From Gemmatimonadota bacterium (lineage in GTDB: Bacteria > Gemmatimonadota > Gemmatimonadetes > Longimicrobiales > Gaopeijiaceae): a stretch of 64,000 nt of DNA. Position numbers and translations under genes: made by a program. The notes beneath the pieces are model-generated. The model worked only from the letters and a program-made list of their open reading frames with translations. It made no database searches and was not told where the DNA came from. Shown piece by piece: positions 51,309-60,528 of the stretch. Every line of letters begins with the position of its first letter. Within the stretch, counting starts at the first letter, position 1. The stretch lies in assembly GCA_029262115.1 (NCBI GenBank), contig JAJCZZ010000027.1:1-64000 (forward strand), written 5' to 3'.

Positions 51309-51729
51309 GTTCCTGATCGTCGGTGCGTACGCGCTCTCAGCGCATGGCCTTCCAAGGGCCACTGGAGATCTCGACTTCTGGATCCGACGCACGTCGGCCA
51401 ACGCAGAACGAGTCCTCCGTGCTCTCAGGCGATTCGGTGCTCCCGTCGCCGAGATAACCGCCGCCGACCTCAACCAACCCGACGTTGTGGTCCAGATCGG
51501 ACTCGAGCCGAGCCGGATCGATATTCTCACGGAGATCGACGGGGTGGCGTTCGAGTCCGCGTGGACTCGTAGAATGGTCATCGAGGTCGATGGCCTTTCG
51601 ATTCCCGTCCTGAGCCTGGACCACCTGCTCGACAACAAGAGGGCGGTCGGCCGCCCCCAGGACGTCGCCGACGTGGCCGCCATCGAGGCCGAACAGGAGC
51701 GCCGGCGCCAGTCCGCCAACGAGTGCTAG
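51253..51729 (+). CDS. AbiEii/MNT-type minimal nucleotidyltransferase (DUF6036-like)
   Basis: The 158-residue product has the nucleotidyltransferase core FLIVGAYALSAHGLPRATGD followed by LDFWI, with the D-x-D metal pair Asp39/Asp41, and a C-terminal LSLDHLLDNKRAVGRPQDVADV typical of this group. Such proteins are toxins (AbiEii) or antitoxins (MNT of HEPN-MNT) that add nucleotides to RNA or proteins. No HEPN partner is adjacent, only the 69-residue protein upstream. The GTG start at 51253 has AGGGAG upstream. Its stop overlaps the opposing DUF5916 stop through a shared CTAG. Confidence 0.82.
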   Translation: MLNPHFRDMLSAFIEGDVEFLIVGAYALSAHGLPRATGDLDFWIRRTSANAERVLRALRRFGAPVAEITAADLNQPDVVVQIGLEPSRIDILTEIDGVAFESAWTRRMVIEVDGLSIPVLSLDHLLDNKRAVGRPQDVADVAAIEAEQERRRQSANEC

Positions 51730-54065
51730 AACACCAGCGTGTGCGTATATTTCATGGTCAGCGTACGCGCGTCCTCGAACGGAAGACGCGGTAGCCCGAG
51801 TACGGTGCGCTCGAGGTTGAGCCCCTCGTTCCACACCAACCAGAGGTCCTGTCCCTCCCTGAAGTTGTAGCGGAAGCGGGCGTTCGTGGTGAGCCGGTCC
51901 GACAACGAGTTGAACTGCAAGAAGGCGTCGATCGAGAAGGCCGTGTTCACCGCGCCCCGCGCCGTGAGGGCGAACAGGTGCGCATCGAACGCCTGCCCGC
52001 GGTCGTCGAAGCGGATGCGGTTCCACTCCCAGCCACCGATCAGCTCGATATGCCGGTTCGCCGCCCAGTTGACGCGGTTGTCGAGCGAGAGCCTCCGCCC
52101 GTCGAAGAACTGTCCCGCCGTGACCTTCACGTTCGGTCGGACCGTCCACCCGCGGGGCGAACGGAAATCCACCGAACCCTCGCTGGCCCAGTAGCTTCCG
52201 ACGGGGATGCCGGCGTCGTCACCCAGGTCGAACGCGGTCACGACGTCCTCGTACTGCGTGTTGGACACGAACGTTATCGTCAGGCCGGGCTTGGTCTCCA
52301 GGGTCAGAAAGCCGCGAAGCCGCCCGGTATCCACGTGATCGTCCGCGTTCCGGTACCACGCGTTGCTCTCCACTCCGAGCCACACGCGGCGGTAGCGGGA
52401 GCCCTCCCCGGGGTACCATTGGTAGTTCCAGTCACTCTGCGCCCGGCTGAAGTTCTGGCGGAGTTCGAAGCCCACGCCCGGATCGTACCCAGCCCCCGAC
52501 CAGACGAAGACGTTCTGATAGCTGAAGCCCTGCAACCGACGCCGCGTCCAATCCGCCACAACCCGCCCGGCGTCCAGACCGGACGGCGCCCTGTCCCGGA
52601 CGTCCGACCCACCCTGTACCGTCTGAAGCCACTTGAGCGTGAGGTACTCGTCGCCGAAGAGGCGCAGTTGGGAGTCGACACCGTACGTCACATTGTAGAC
52701 CCCGTCCGTGTCGACACGGCTCGTTGCCATCCCCCCCAGGAAGGAGCTGGTGTTGAGGACACGTCGGCGGAGTCTCAACACCCCGAAGTTCTCCGAGCGC
52801 AGACCCCGGTCGGCTTCGGTCTGCATCTCGATGAGGCCGAGGTCCCAGGAGCCGACGCGACCGACCAGGCGGGCGCCGCCGAGGATCCCGATGGGCTGAC
52901 CGTCGGCGAGACCGATGCGACGTGAGTAGAACAGCGTTCCCCGTTCCGCTCCGGTGTCGAAACCGAAGATCCCCGCCCTTTCCTGGAAGAAGGGGCGCTT
53001 CTCGTCGAAGAACAGGGAGAACCGCGTCAGGTTGACCTGCTGCTGATCCGCCTCCACCGCGGCGAAGTCGGTGTTGACCGTAAGATCCAGCGTGAGGTTC
53101 GGCGTCGGGTTGAGCTTCAGGTCGCCGCCGACCTGATAGTCGGGATCGGTGACCGGGAAATACGCGGTCCCCGCTTCGTTGAGCGTGGCGGTGCGTGCGC
53201 GGCCGGCAAGGACGTACGGGCTGACGTAGACCGGATTGCGCGGGGTCACCCCCTGGAGCCGGATGTCCTGGAACGCGGAGACTTGCGTGTAAGGGGCCGT
53301 GGACGGGATGGCCGGGAAGGTCCATCGGTTCCCCTGTGCTGGCTCGTACGCGTACACCATGGCGCCCATCACCACGGAGCCATCTTCTGCGGCTTCGAAA
53401 CGGAGGCTCGAAAAGGGGATGCGCATCTCGGCGAACCAGCCCTGATCGGTAATCCGGGTCTCCAGATCCCAGAACGTGTTCCAGGAGGAGCCCCGGGGCC
53501 CCCCGCTCTGACCGTTCTCCTGCTGGCCGTCGCCTGTGATGCTCATGTCCATCCGCGCCCCGAGAGGGAGCCCGACGAACCGCATCGCGTTCTCGTCGTC
53601 GTTGAACGTGTCGAGCAGGACGCCAAAGCCGTCGTCACCGCTCCATCGGTCACGGGTCAGAGAAAACGCCCGGATCTCGTCGGGGTCGTCATGGAAGAAG
53701 CGCGCGGCCACGTAGATGGCGTCATCGTCGTGCCCCATGAGGAGTTGGATCTGGCGATCGCTGCCTCCTCGGAAGGACGGCTCGTACATCACGAGTGGCA
53801 GGGGCTTGATGGCGCTCCAGGCCGCCTCGTCGCTGACTCCGTCCAGAGTGATGGGGCCGGTGAGGCGCGCGACATCGACGACACCCCGAGCTTCGGGAGA
53901 CTCACGGGTGGAGCTGAGGACCCCCGGGGAGGGAGCGGCCAGGTTCTGTGAGGCAGCCGGCGCGGGACCGAGGGCGACGGCGGCCCAGATTGCGAGGGCG
54001 GCGGCGTGGCGGCTTGAGCCAGGCCGACCGATGGGGGTGTTGAACAAGGGGCAGTCGTTGATCAA
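51726..54065 (-). CDS. CBM9-like / DUF5916 outer-membrane protein
   Basis: After a signal peptide (AALAIWAAVALGPAPAASQ) comes a carbohydrate-binding family 9-like domain (ITLDGVSDEAAWSAIKPL ... DRWSGDDGFGVLLDTFNDDENAMRF ... WFAEMRIPFSSLRF) and then a DUF5916 beta-barrel-like region with DEKRPFFQERAGIFGF and FYSRRIG, ending MKYTHTLVF with a terminal Phe. This family is common in Bacteroidota and Gemmatimonadota and probably resides in the outer membrane; its job is unknown. The start is uncertain: TTG 54065 or 54047 give a sensible signal peptide, and a longer frame to 54335 looks non-coding. Confidence 0.82.
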   Translation of the reverse strand: MINDCPLFNTPIGRPGSSRHAAALAIWAAVALGPAPAASQNLAAPSPGVLSSTRESPEARGVVDVARLTGPITLDGVSDEAAWSAIKPLPLVMYEPSFRGGSDRQIQLLMGHDDDAIYVAARFFHDDPDEIRAFSLTRDRWSGDDGFGVLLDTFNDDENAMRFVGLPLGARMDMSITGDGQQENGQSGGPRGSSWNTFWDLETRITDQGWFAEMRIPFSSLRFEAAEDGSVVMGAMVYAYEPAQGNRWTFPAIPSTAPYTQVSAFQDIRLQGVTPRNPVYVSPYVLAGRARTATLNEAGTAYFPVTDPDYQVGGDLKLNPTPNLTLDLTVNTDFAAVEADQQQVNLTRFSLFFDEKRPFFQERAGIFGFDTGAERGTLFYSRRIGLADGQPIGILGGARLVGRVGSWDLGLIEMQTEADRGLRSENFGVLRLRRRVLNTSSFLGGMATSRVDTDGVYNVTYGVDSQLRLFGDEYLTLKWLQTVQGGSDVRDRAPSGLDAGRVVADWTRRRLQGFSYQNVFVWSGAGYDPGVGFELRQNFSRAQSDWNYQWYPGEGSRYRRVWLGVESNAWYRNADDHVDTGRLRGFLTLETKPGLTITFVSNTQYEDVVTAFDLGDDAGIPVGSYWASEGSVDFRSPRGWTVRPNVKVTAGQFFDGRRLSLDNRVNWAANRHIELIGGWEWNRIRFDDRGQAFDAHLFALTARGAVNTAFSIDAFLQFNSLSDRLTTNARFRYNFREGQDLWLVWNEGLNLERTVLGLPRLPFEDARTLTMKYTHTLVF

Positions 54066-54429
54066 GGGAGGGTTGGGAGCCCAGAAAACTAACGGCCACG
54101 ACCCTAAGGACCGACGGGACGGGAGGAATGCTGGGGAACACGTCGGCGTTGCCGGGGGTCGTCGTCGTTCCTCGACCCGTCTCGCCGTCCGCAATGTCCA
54201 ATGCTCGATACGGTTCGAAGGGGCCATAGCCTCGGTGGAACTCACTCCTCCACACCAACACTGCTCGCGTAGACCCGCGAAGCAATCTCGGAGGGCCTCG
54301 AACGTGCTTACGCCGCGCCCAGCTCCGCTCGTCAACCAATTGCGGGCCTACGGCACGGATAGGCCGTCCAAAGGGCTTCGGTGGGAAGGGGAGAGAGGTG
54401 GGCTTCGCACAAGCGCGACGAGTGCTCCC
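54066..54429. other. Intergenic region upstream of the DUF5916 gene
   Basis: I see no coding sequence, tRNA or strong hairpin. It should contain the promoter of the DUF5916 gene (minus strand), and the true start codon of that gene may lie within the last part. Confidence 0.4.
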
Positions 54430-54903
54430 TTAGCGCCCAACTCCGAACAATCCCACCCCCGGCTGGAACGCGTCTGTTCCACCTTCGCCGTTGTTGCCGG
54501 ACGAGGACAGATCCGCAACCTCCAGGATCGCCCAGGCCAGGACACCGGCCAGCGCGGCTCCCAGCGCGGTTCGCCCCGGGTTGAACCGCTTCTCTTCCAC
54601 GCCGACGACCTGATCCCAGGGCAGTTCCAGGTAGTCGTTGAGGCGCACGACGTCGGCGGCGCTTGCGGCTCCCGATCGAATCGTCAGGCCCAGCGCCTGC
54701 GCGGGGGAGTCGACGACCGCTCCCTCGATCGAGGTTCGGATGGAACCCAGCCGTTCGACCTGACGGATCGCCTCTTCGCGTTCGATCTCGACCCGAACGG
54801 ACTGACCGGGCCGGACGGCCGCCCGTTCAATCGGCGCGTAGGAGTGACAGGCGGCCGACGAGACAGCTAGAGCCAGGAAGATGCCACGCTTCAAAATAGT
54901 CAC
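54430..54903 (-). CDS. SusCD-associated small lipoprotein (157 aa), locus 2 copy
   Basis: GTG 54903 with AAGGAG seven bases before gives a lipoprotein signal ending SSAACHSYAP. The mature domain opens AAVRPGQSVRVEIEREEA, continues with SIRTSIEGAVVDSPAQALGL and LELPWDQVVGVEEKRFNPGR, and ends in a hydrophobic TALGAALAGVLAWAILEVAD and a Gly-rich tail. The architecture parallels the 166-residue lipoprotein of SusCD locus 1, though identity is low. It lies downstream of the SusD terminator, so it may have its own promoter or be reached by readthrough. Function unknown. Confidence 0.78.
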   Translation of the reverse strand: MTILKRGIFLALAVSSAACHSYAPIERAAVRPGQSVRVEIEREEAIRQVERLGSIRTSIEGAVVDSPAQALGLTIRSGAASAADVVRLNDYLELPWDQVVGVEEKRFNPGRTALGAALAGVLAWAILEVADLSSSGNNGEGGTDAFQPGVGLFGVGR

Positions 54904-54952
54904 GATGTCACTCCTTGAGGTCGGGCGGGTCGAGAAACATCGCCCCAATAAA

Positions 54953-54981
54953 GCGGGGGCGGCCGCCTCGGCCACCCCCGC
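54953..54981 (-). terminator. Rho-independent terminator after SusCD locus 2
   Basis: A 12-base stem GCGGGGGCGGCC / GGCCACCCCCGC with a GCCTC loop and one wobble is followed on the minus strand by TTTATT. It lies 22 bases after the SusD-like stop. Confidence 0.78.
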
Positions 54982-55003
54982 CCACATGTCGATGCGGTTG
55001 GTG

Positions 55004-56242
55004 TCAGCCCCCGATGTTCGGGTTCACCCGCGCCTCCTCGTCCGAAATCGGGAAGCACGTGTCGCGGTCCGCCGCGTACGGGTCGGCGACGACTCCGCCG
55101 TCCTGCTTCCAACGGTGGAGGTCCCACAGTCGGCGGCCCTCCAACCACAGCGTGGCTCCGCGCTCCATCCGCATGACCTCCCACGCGTCGGCGTTCGATG
55201 CCGGCGTGGAGATCGGATCCATTCCATAGAAGTCCCGGGCGGCGTTGAGGTGACCGGTCATACCCGCCAGGTCGCCCGCACGCAGGGCGGCCTCGGCACG
55301 CAGCATCAGCGCCTCGGTCCCCTTCGTGAGCGGGATATCCGTGTCCTCGTCGAGGAACTTCCGCTGCTGATAGAAGTCGGTCTCACCGTCCTGGCCCTTC
55401 TCGATCTGGCCTGCCTGGTCCAACACGATCCGCCAAGGTACACGCGGATCATCCGTAACGTCGTCCCAGATTGTGTTGAATACGGTGTGCTCGCGACGAT
55501 CCGTCGTCTCGTCGACGAGATCGTTGGCCACGGCTCCCGCCGTCGTGCTGAAGACGGCGTCGTACGAGAAGTCGACCGGCACCTGCGCGGCATCGGCCGC
55601 GGCCTCGGCCCACGCACCCGTCCAGGCCCGAACCGAGGCTCGGCCCCCGTACGCCGCCGTCACGACATTACCGTTTCCGGCCGCGCTGCCGATCTCAATG
55701 GCGCGTGTGAACTGATCGACGGCACGGTTGAAGTGCTCCGTGCGCGCCACGACCGGTCCACCGTCGATGGTGGACTCACACTGCACCTCGCCAAGTAGAC
55801 GGTTCGAAAATCCTGCGAGCAGATACGCTCGGGCCACGTCGGGATCCTTGGCGAAGAGGTCCGGGGCGTAGAATTCCTGGATCCTCGCGATCCCGTTCTC
55901 GGCCACCCAGCGGGCCTGCTGCATGCTGCCGTACTCGCCGTCCCAGTCCTCGGGCTCCTGAAGCAGGATCCCGCGAGGATAGGTACCGAAGTCGTAGCTT
56001 CCGGAATGCCAGAGATCTCCGGAGGCCAGGGCCAGATCCTGGTACGCGCCATCGATCGCCTGCGTGAGGTCGTACGACATGCCCGCCACGAGGCCCGAGA
56101 TGGACCGTTGGGAGTTGAGGTCGTCATCCGCGATCCGTCCGGGTGCCTCTACGTCGAGAGAGAGCACCTCGTCACAGCCCGAGAGCGGGAGGATGGCCGC
56201 CACGGCGAGCAACGGCATCCATGTGTTGGTCCGTTTCCTCAT
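55004..56242 (-). CDS. SusD/RagB-like outer-membrane lipoprotein (locus 2)
   Basis: The product (about 412 aa) has a lipoprotein signal with lipobox LSGC, the SusD helical segments AYLLAGFSNRLLGEVQCEST, YGGRASVRAWTGAWAEAAAD and MERGATLWLEGRRLWDLHRW, and ends TCFPISDEEARVNPNIGG, closely matching the ending of the first SusD. It should cap the SusC transporter encoded just upstream. I prefer ATG 56242 with GGAGAG before it; ATG 56257, overlapping the SusC stop as TGATG, is the alternative and would couple translation. Confidence 0.88.
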   Translation of the reverse strand: MRKRTNTWMPLLAVAAILPLSGCDEVLSLDVEAPGRIADDDLNSQRSISGLVAGMSYDLTQAIDGAYQDLALASGDLWHSGSYDFGTYPRGILLQEPEDWDGEYGSMQQARWVAENGIARIQEFYAPDLFAKDPDVARAYLLAGFSNRLLGEVQCESTIDGGPVVARTEHFNRAVDQFTRAIEIGSAAGNGNVVTAAYGGRASVRAWTGAWAEAAADAAQVPVDFSYDAVFSTTAGAVANDLVDETTDRREHTVFNTIWDDVTDDPRVPWRIVLDQAGQIEKGQDGETDFYQQRKFLDEDTDIPLTKGTEALMLRAEAALRAGDLAGMTGHLNAARDFYGMDPISTPASNADAWEVMRMERGATLWLEGRRLWDLHRWKQDGGVVADPYAADRDTCFPISDEEARVNPNIGG

Positions 56243-56256
56243 CGTTTCTCTCCGCA

Positions 56257-59200
56257 TCAGAATGTCACCCGGAAGCTCAGGAGGAAGGTCCGGGGCGACG
56301 GGAGGTTGTAGTACTCACGGCGGCCGTAATCCGTGGCGCCGTCGTAGATGGAGCCCTCCGCGCGGTCGAAGAAGTCCTCGACCTCGGGATCGAGTCCCGT
56401 GTAATCCGTCCACAGGAAGAGGTTCGATCCGGCCACGGTCACGCTCGCCCGGTCGGCGAAGCTCCCGACCAGGTTGCCCGGAATCTGCCACGTCACAGCG
56501 AGCTGACGCAGCTTCCAGAAGTCGGCCGACTCGACCCAGAAGTCCGAGTTGAATCCACCCACGCCGTTCAGGCGGCACTTCCCGCGCTCCTCGGCCGTGT
56601 ACTGGCCGATCAGCGAGTTGTCCCCGTTTTCCTGAGCGACGATTGCAGCCTGCACGTCGAAGCAGGGGAACCAGACCCCCCGGCGACCGTTCTGATAGCC
56701 GGTGTAGTTGGGCAGGGCGTGTCCACCCTGGTGCTCGAAGAGAACGTCCAGGGTCAGCGACTCGCCGATACCCAGCGTCGAGCCGAGACCGATGATCCGA
56801 GTCGGGTTCACCGCGCCGAGGAACTGGTCGGACTCGATTTCGGGCTCGGCCAACTCGTCCGGGTTCATGATCTTCGCGCCGAAGTACGACGGAACGGGGA
56901 AGCCCTCACGGACTCCACCCTTGTTGTCGACTGCGATTTCCTGGCCATCGAGATCAATGGCCTCGTTGTCGTTCCAACCGAAGTTGCCGCGGAACGTCCA
57001 GTCGAACATGTCGGACCGAAGGACGTTCGCCGTGAGTTGCAACTCCTTCCCGCTTCCCTGGATCTCACCAACGTTCTGGATCGACTCGGTGAGGAAGCCG
57101 TTGGACGGGGGAAGCGTGACGGGCACGAGCGCGTCGGTCGTCTTGGTGTCGTAGTACGTCGCCTCGACACCCAAACGCCCATTCCAGAAGGACGCGTCGA
57201 ATCCGAATTCGATTTCGCGGGTGCGTTCCGGACCGACCGCGGAGTTCCCCACATCGCCCGGCGTAAAGCCACCGGAGCCGGCCTCCTCCGTGATCGGCGT
57301 CCATGTCCGGAGCTTGGTGAAGACGCCAGGCGCCTTACCGGACTCACCCACGGCTGCGCGCAGCTTGAAGGTGTCGAAGAAGTCCGTCGGCCAGAAGTCG
57401 TAATCGGAGACGATGTACGACATGCTCAGCTTCGGATAGTACTGGAGGCCGAAGTCGTCACCGAACGCCGAGTTTCCATCGACCCTCAGACCACCGGTCA
57501 GGAAGAGCATGTCGTCCCAACCCACGACTTCCTGCAAGAAGAATCCCGCGTTGGTCACGCCGATGATTTCGTCGTCGATGTCGGGCGATGCCGAACCCGA
57601 CGTCAGAATCGGGCGACCCGGACCCGAGAAGTCCGCCGTGCTCACGAAGCCCTGACGAGCGCGGTCACGGAAGACCTGTCCACCCCAACTGAAGGTCGAA
57701 GAAACCCGCTCGCCGAACATGTTCTGGAACGACCCTGCGTAGTCGAGCGACAGCTTCTCGCGGCTATCGTTCGTCAAGCTGTAGTTGCCGAGTGGGGTAC
57801 GCAGGTACCCGAACGGTTCCCACTGCTCCGAACCGACACGGAGGTAGTCCCACCCTACGGACAGCCGGTTCGACCATGAATCCGTGGGGTCGTAGTTCAC
57901 CACCAGTCCGGTTGTGTACCGGTCGCTGACGGCGGTGTTCTCCGAATCAAACAGGTAGCCGTTGGAGACACAGAGCACGTCGACGGTCGCACAATCTTCG
58001 CCCGTCCCGCCCTTGAAGTTTCCGTTGGTACCGCGGCCCACGTTCAGAAGGAAGCCGTCCCCGTTGTTGCCGTCCTCCACGAAGCGGGAACTCCGGCGCG
58101 TGTACGCCGTGTTCAGAGCCATGCCGAGGTCTTCCACCGGCCGGAAGTCCAGATTCGCGCGGAACCCGCCGTCGCGAGAGCCCTGTGTCGGCAAGGTACC
58201 CTCGGCGTCGCTGTAGTTGGCCGAAACGAAGTACGAAACGTTCTCCGAGCCACCGCGGACGGAGAGCCCGTACCGCTGTTGGAGTCCTGCATCGAAGAAC
58301 GAGCCGGACGCCGGGCATGTCGGATCCTCGAAGAACACCTTCTCTCCCAGAGAGCTGCTGCTCTGCGACAGTCCGAACAGCTCCTGATTGCACTGTGTGT
58401 ACAACTGCGTCGGGTCGTTCGGGTCACCGATATGGCCCATCTTGCTGAAGCCCGTTGTGATTTCGCCCGTCCAGATCGGCGCGCCGGCTACGCCGCGCTT
58501 GGTGAAGATCTGGATCACGCCGCCGGCCGCTTCCGTGCCGTACAGCGTGGTCGCCGACGCACCCTTGATGACCTCGATGCGCTCGATGTCCTGCGCCGAG
58601 ATGTCCTGAAGTGGACTGAAGGAGACCCGTGCACTACTGCCCGCCGAAATCGGCAGGTTGTTGACGCGCACACCGTCGATGTAGATGAGCGGCTCCGGCG
58701 TCTGGGACGCGGTGTTCTGGCCCCGGATACGAATCGTTCCCCCCGAGCCCGGCTGGCCACCGGCGGGAAGGACCGTCACGCCCGGAATCCGGCCGCTGAT
58801 GATGCTCTCCGGATTGATGACCGGAAGGTTCTCGAAGTCGCGCGAGGTGATCGCGTCCAACGAGTTCCCGATCTCGCGGGCCCGGACTTCGGCCGCGGTT
58901 CCGGTGACCACCAACTCCTCCAGAGCGACGGCCGTCTCTTCGAGCGCGAAGTCCGCCGTGACGGTACCACCAGGTGTGACGGCAACCGTGCGGCGAGCCG
59001 TCGCGTATCCAATGCTCTGGATACGGACCGTGCGCTCACCGGCCGGGACGTTGGAGATCTCGTACCGCCCCTGCGCGTTCGCGACCGATCCGATGTTCAG
59101 TCCCTCGACAAGCACCTGGGCGCCGGCGACCGGCCCCCCCGACGAGGCCGATATCACCTGCCCGATGATCTGCCCCGCCTGCTGCGCCTGAAGACCCGGC

Positions 59201-59268
59201 GCAGCGAGGGCCAGCACTGTTGCGACGATCCCAAGGGACCACCTCTTCGTAGACACTCGAAAGTTCAT
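56257..59268 (-). CDS. SusC/RagA-like TonB-dependent outer-membrane transporter (locus 2)
   Basis: The 1003-residue product has a signal peptide (LALAAPGLQAQ), a carboxypeptidase-regulatory-like domain (IIGQVISASSGGPVAGAQVL), a plug with LEELVVTG, PEPLIYIDGVRVNN and IERIEVIKGASATTLYGTEA, and a 22-strand-type barrel ending FLLSFRVTF. AGGAG lies eight bases before ATG 59268. It is clearly homologous to the locus 1 transporter but differs through the barrel and loops, suggesting a different ligand. Confidence 0.93.
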   Translation of the reverse strand: MNFRVSTKRWSLGIVATVLALAAPGLQAQQAGQIIGQVISASSGGPVAGAQVLVEGLNIGSVANAQGRYEISNVPAGERTVRIQSIGYATARRTVAVTPGGTVTADFALEETAVALEELVVTGTAAEVRAREIGNSLDAITSRDFENLPVINPESIISGRIPGVTVLPAGGQPGSGGTIRIRGQNTASQTPEPLIYIDGVRVNNLPISAGSSARVSFSPLQDISAQDIERIEVIKGASATTLYGTEAAGGVIQIFTKRGVAGAPIWTGEITTGFSKMGHIGDPNDPTQLYTQCNQELFGLSQSSSSLGEKVFFEDPTCPASGSFFDAGLQQRYGLSVRGGSENVSYFVSANYSDAEGTLPTQGSRDGGFRANLDFRPVEDLGMALNTAYTRRSSRFVEDGNNGDGFLLNVGRGTNGNFKGGTGEDCATVDVLCVSNGYLFDSENTAVSDRYTTGLVVNYDPTDSWSNRLSVGWDYLRVGSEQWEPFGYLRTPLGNYSLTNDSREKLSLDYAGSFQNMFGERVSSTFSWGGQVFRDRARQGFVSTADFSGPGRPILTSGSASPDIDDEIIGVTNAGFFLQEVVGWDDMLFLTGGLRVDGNSAFGDDFGLQYYPKLSMSYIVSDYDFWPTDFFDTFKLRAAVGESGKAPGVFTKLRTWTPITEEAGSGGFTPGDVGNSAVGPERTREIEFGFDASFWNGRLGVEATYYDTKTTDALVPVTLPPSNGFLTESIQNVGEIQGSGKELQLTANVLRSDMFDWTFRGNFGWNDNEAIDLDGQEIAVDNKGGVREGFPVPSYFGAKIMNPDELAEPEIESDQFLGAVNPTRIIGLGSTLGIGESLTLDVLFEHQGGHALPNYTGYQNGRRGVWFPCFDVQAAIVAQENGDNSLIGQYTAEERGKCRLNGVGGFNSDFWVESADFWKLRQLAVTWQIPGNLVGSFADRASVTVAGSNLFLWTDYTGLDPEVEDFFDRAEGSIYDGATDYGRREYYNLPSPRTFLLSFRVTF

Positions 59269-59493
59269 GTCGTCTCCTGAACCGAGTATTGGTTTGACTC
59301 CACGTCGTCCTCCGTGCGGAGGACTCCACCCATCCCACCGCTCCAACAACTTCGAACAACAATCAACTCATGAAAACATACGAGACCGACGGCCCCGTTG
59401 TTTACGACCGGACCCGATCGACTCGATCGAGACGGAGCCGAAGTCCGGACCAACCTCCACGGCCCGATCCTGTTCCACAACTCGATCTTGCGA

Positions 59494-60528
59494 TCAACCA
59501 CCTCCTTTCCTGGTGATCTTGGCACTCGGGAGCCGCTCGGGCACCAACTCGATCGTCCTGGGAACCCCGGGTCCATCCGCGCCGATGGCGTTTTCATAGG
59601 GTCGGGAAATGAAGGGACGACCCTCCAGCGGTTGCTCCGATAGATCGAACGCCGGCTCGATCGTGATTACATGATGCCACAGCGCGTTCCCGGCGTCGTC
59701 TTCGGTGTCGACCAGCAGCGGCGTCGTGAGCCCTTCCGGCAAGGCGAATCCCAACTGCTGAGCCACGCCGGAAGTCGTCCATTCCTCACCCGGCACATCT
59801 TCTACGCCCGCGTTCCGGTAGTCCTGAGCCCCGGAGAAGGGCCCGGTTCCGGAATCGTCTCGCGAGCTGAGCAGCCCCAGTTCATCGGGTCGGAATTTGC
59901 CGTACGAGATCCACAGCCGGGGCTCGTTCTGTCGCACGATCCAGCCCTCGTACGTCCATCCCGGCTCAAGGGGCGTCAGACGCACCTCACGCGTCCCGTG
60001 GGCGTTGCGCGAGGGCGTGAGCGTGAAGAGCCACAGCCCGGCGCCTTCCGCAGACGGGTACCCCAACTCCGCGTTGTTGCTCGTCGTGAAGAGCGAATGA
60101 GCGCCCGGATTCGGCTGGAGCGGCCGTCCGTCGGTCTGCGCTCCTTCGAGCGATAGGGTGGCCACCCCTCCCGAAAATTCTCCGTGTAGGAAGACCGACC
60201 GCGACGGTCCGGGGTCCGTGTCTCCCGGCGGCTCCAACGTCACCAGAGCGCCGACCGCACCCTCGAGCGGGAGCCGAAACGTGAAGGGCGGCGGCGGCTG
60301 CCCCGCGGATGCCCGAAGCCGCCCGACGGAAACCGTATCCGTGCCGTCGTACACCCACACCTCGAAAACGCCCTGGTCCGCGGGCACCCCGATCGTGTTG
60401 GCGAACACCAGTTCCAGCGAGGCGTTCACCGGGGGCGCGACGACGTCGTCGCCACATCCACCGACGCCAATTCCGACAGACGCGAGCAGGAGGAGCTGGA
60501 GGGATCGAAAAGTGGAGCGGCGGGTCAT
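59494..60528 (-). CDS. Lipoprotein of unknown function with an RskA-like C-terminal fold
   Basis: The 344-residue product has a lipobox VGGC. The first half has ASLELVFANTIGVPADQGVF and FEVWVYDGTD; the middle contains LWLFTLTPSRNAHGTREVRL and LTPLEPGWTYEGWIVRQNEP, which recalls the periplasmic domain of anti-sigma-K (RskA) proteins (pattern L-x-L-x-P...Y-x-x-W-V). I do not assign a function. It overlaps the upstream di-heme protein gene through ATGA and is thus co-translated with it. Confidence 0.65.
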   Translation of the reverse strand: MTRRSTFRSLQLLLLASVGIGVGGCGDDVVAPPVNASLELVFANTIGVPADQGVFEVWVYDGTDTVSVGRLRASAGQPPPPFTFRLPLEGAVGALVTLEPPGDTDPGPSRSVFLHGEFSGGVATLSLEGAQTDGRPLQPNPGAHSLFTTSNNAELGYPSAEGAGLWLFTLTPSRNAHGTREVRLTPLEPGWTYEGWIVRQNEPRLWISYGKFRPDELGLLSSRDDSGTGPFSGAQDYRNAGVEDVPGEEWTTSGVAQQLGFALPEGLTTPLLVDTEDDAGNALWHHVITIEPAFDLSEQPLEGRPFISRPYENAIGADGPGVPRTIELVPERLPSAKITRKGGG

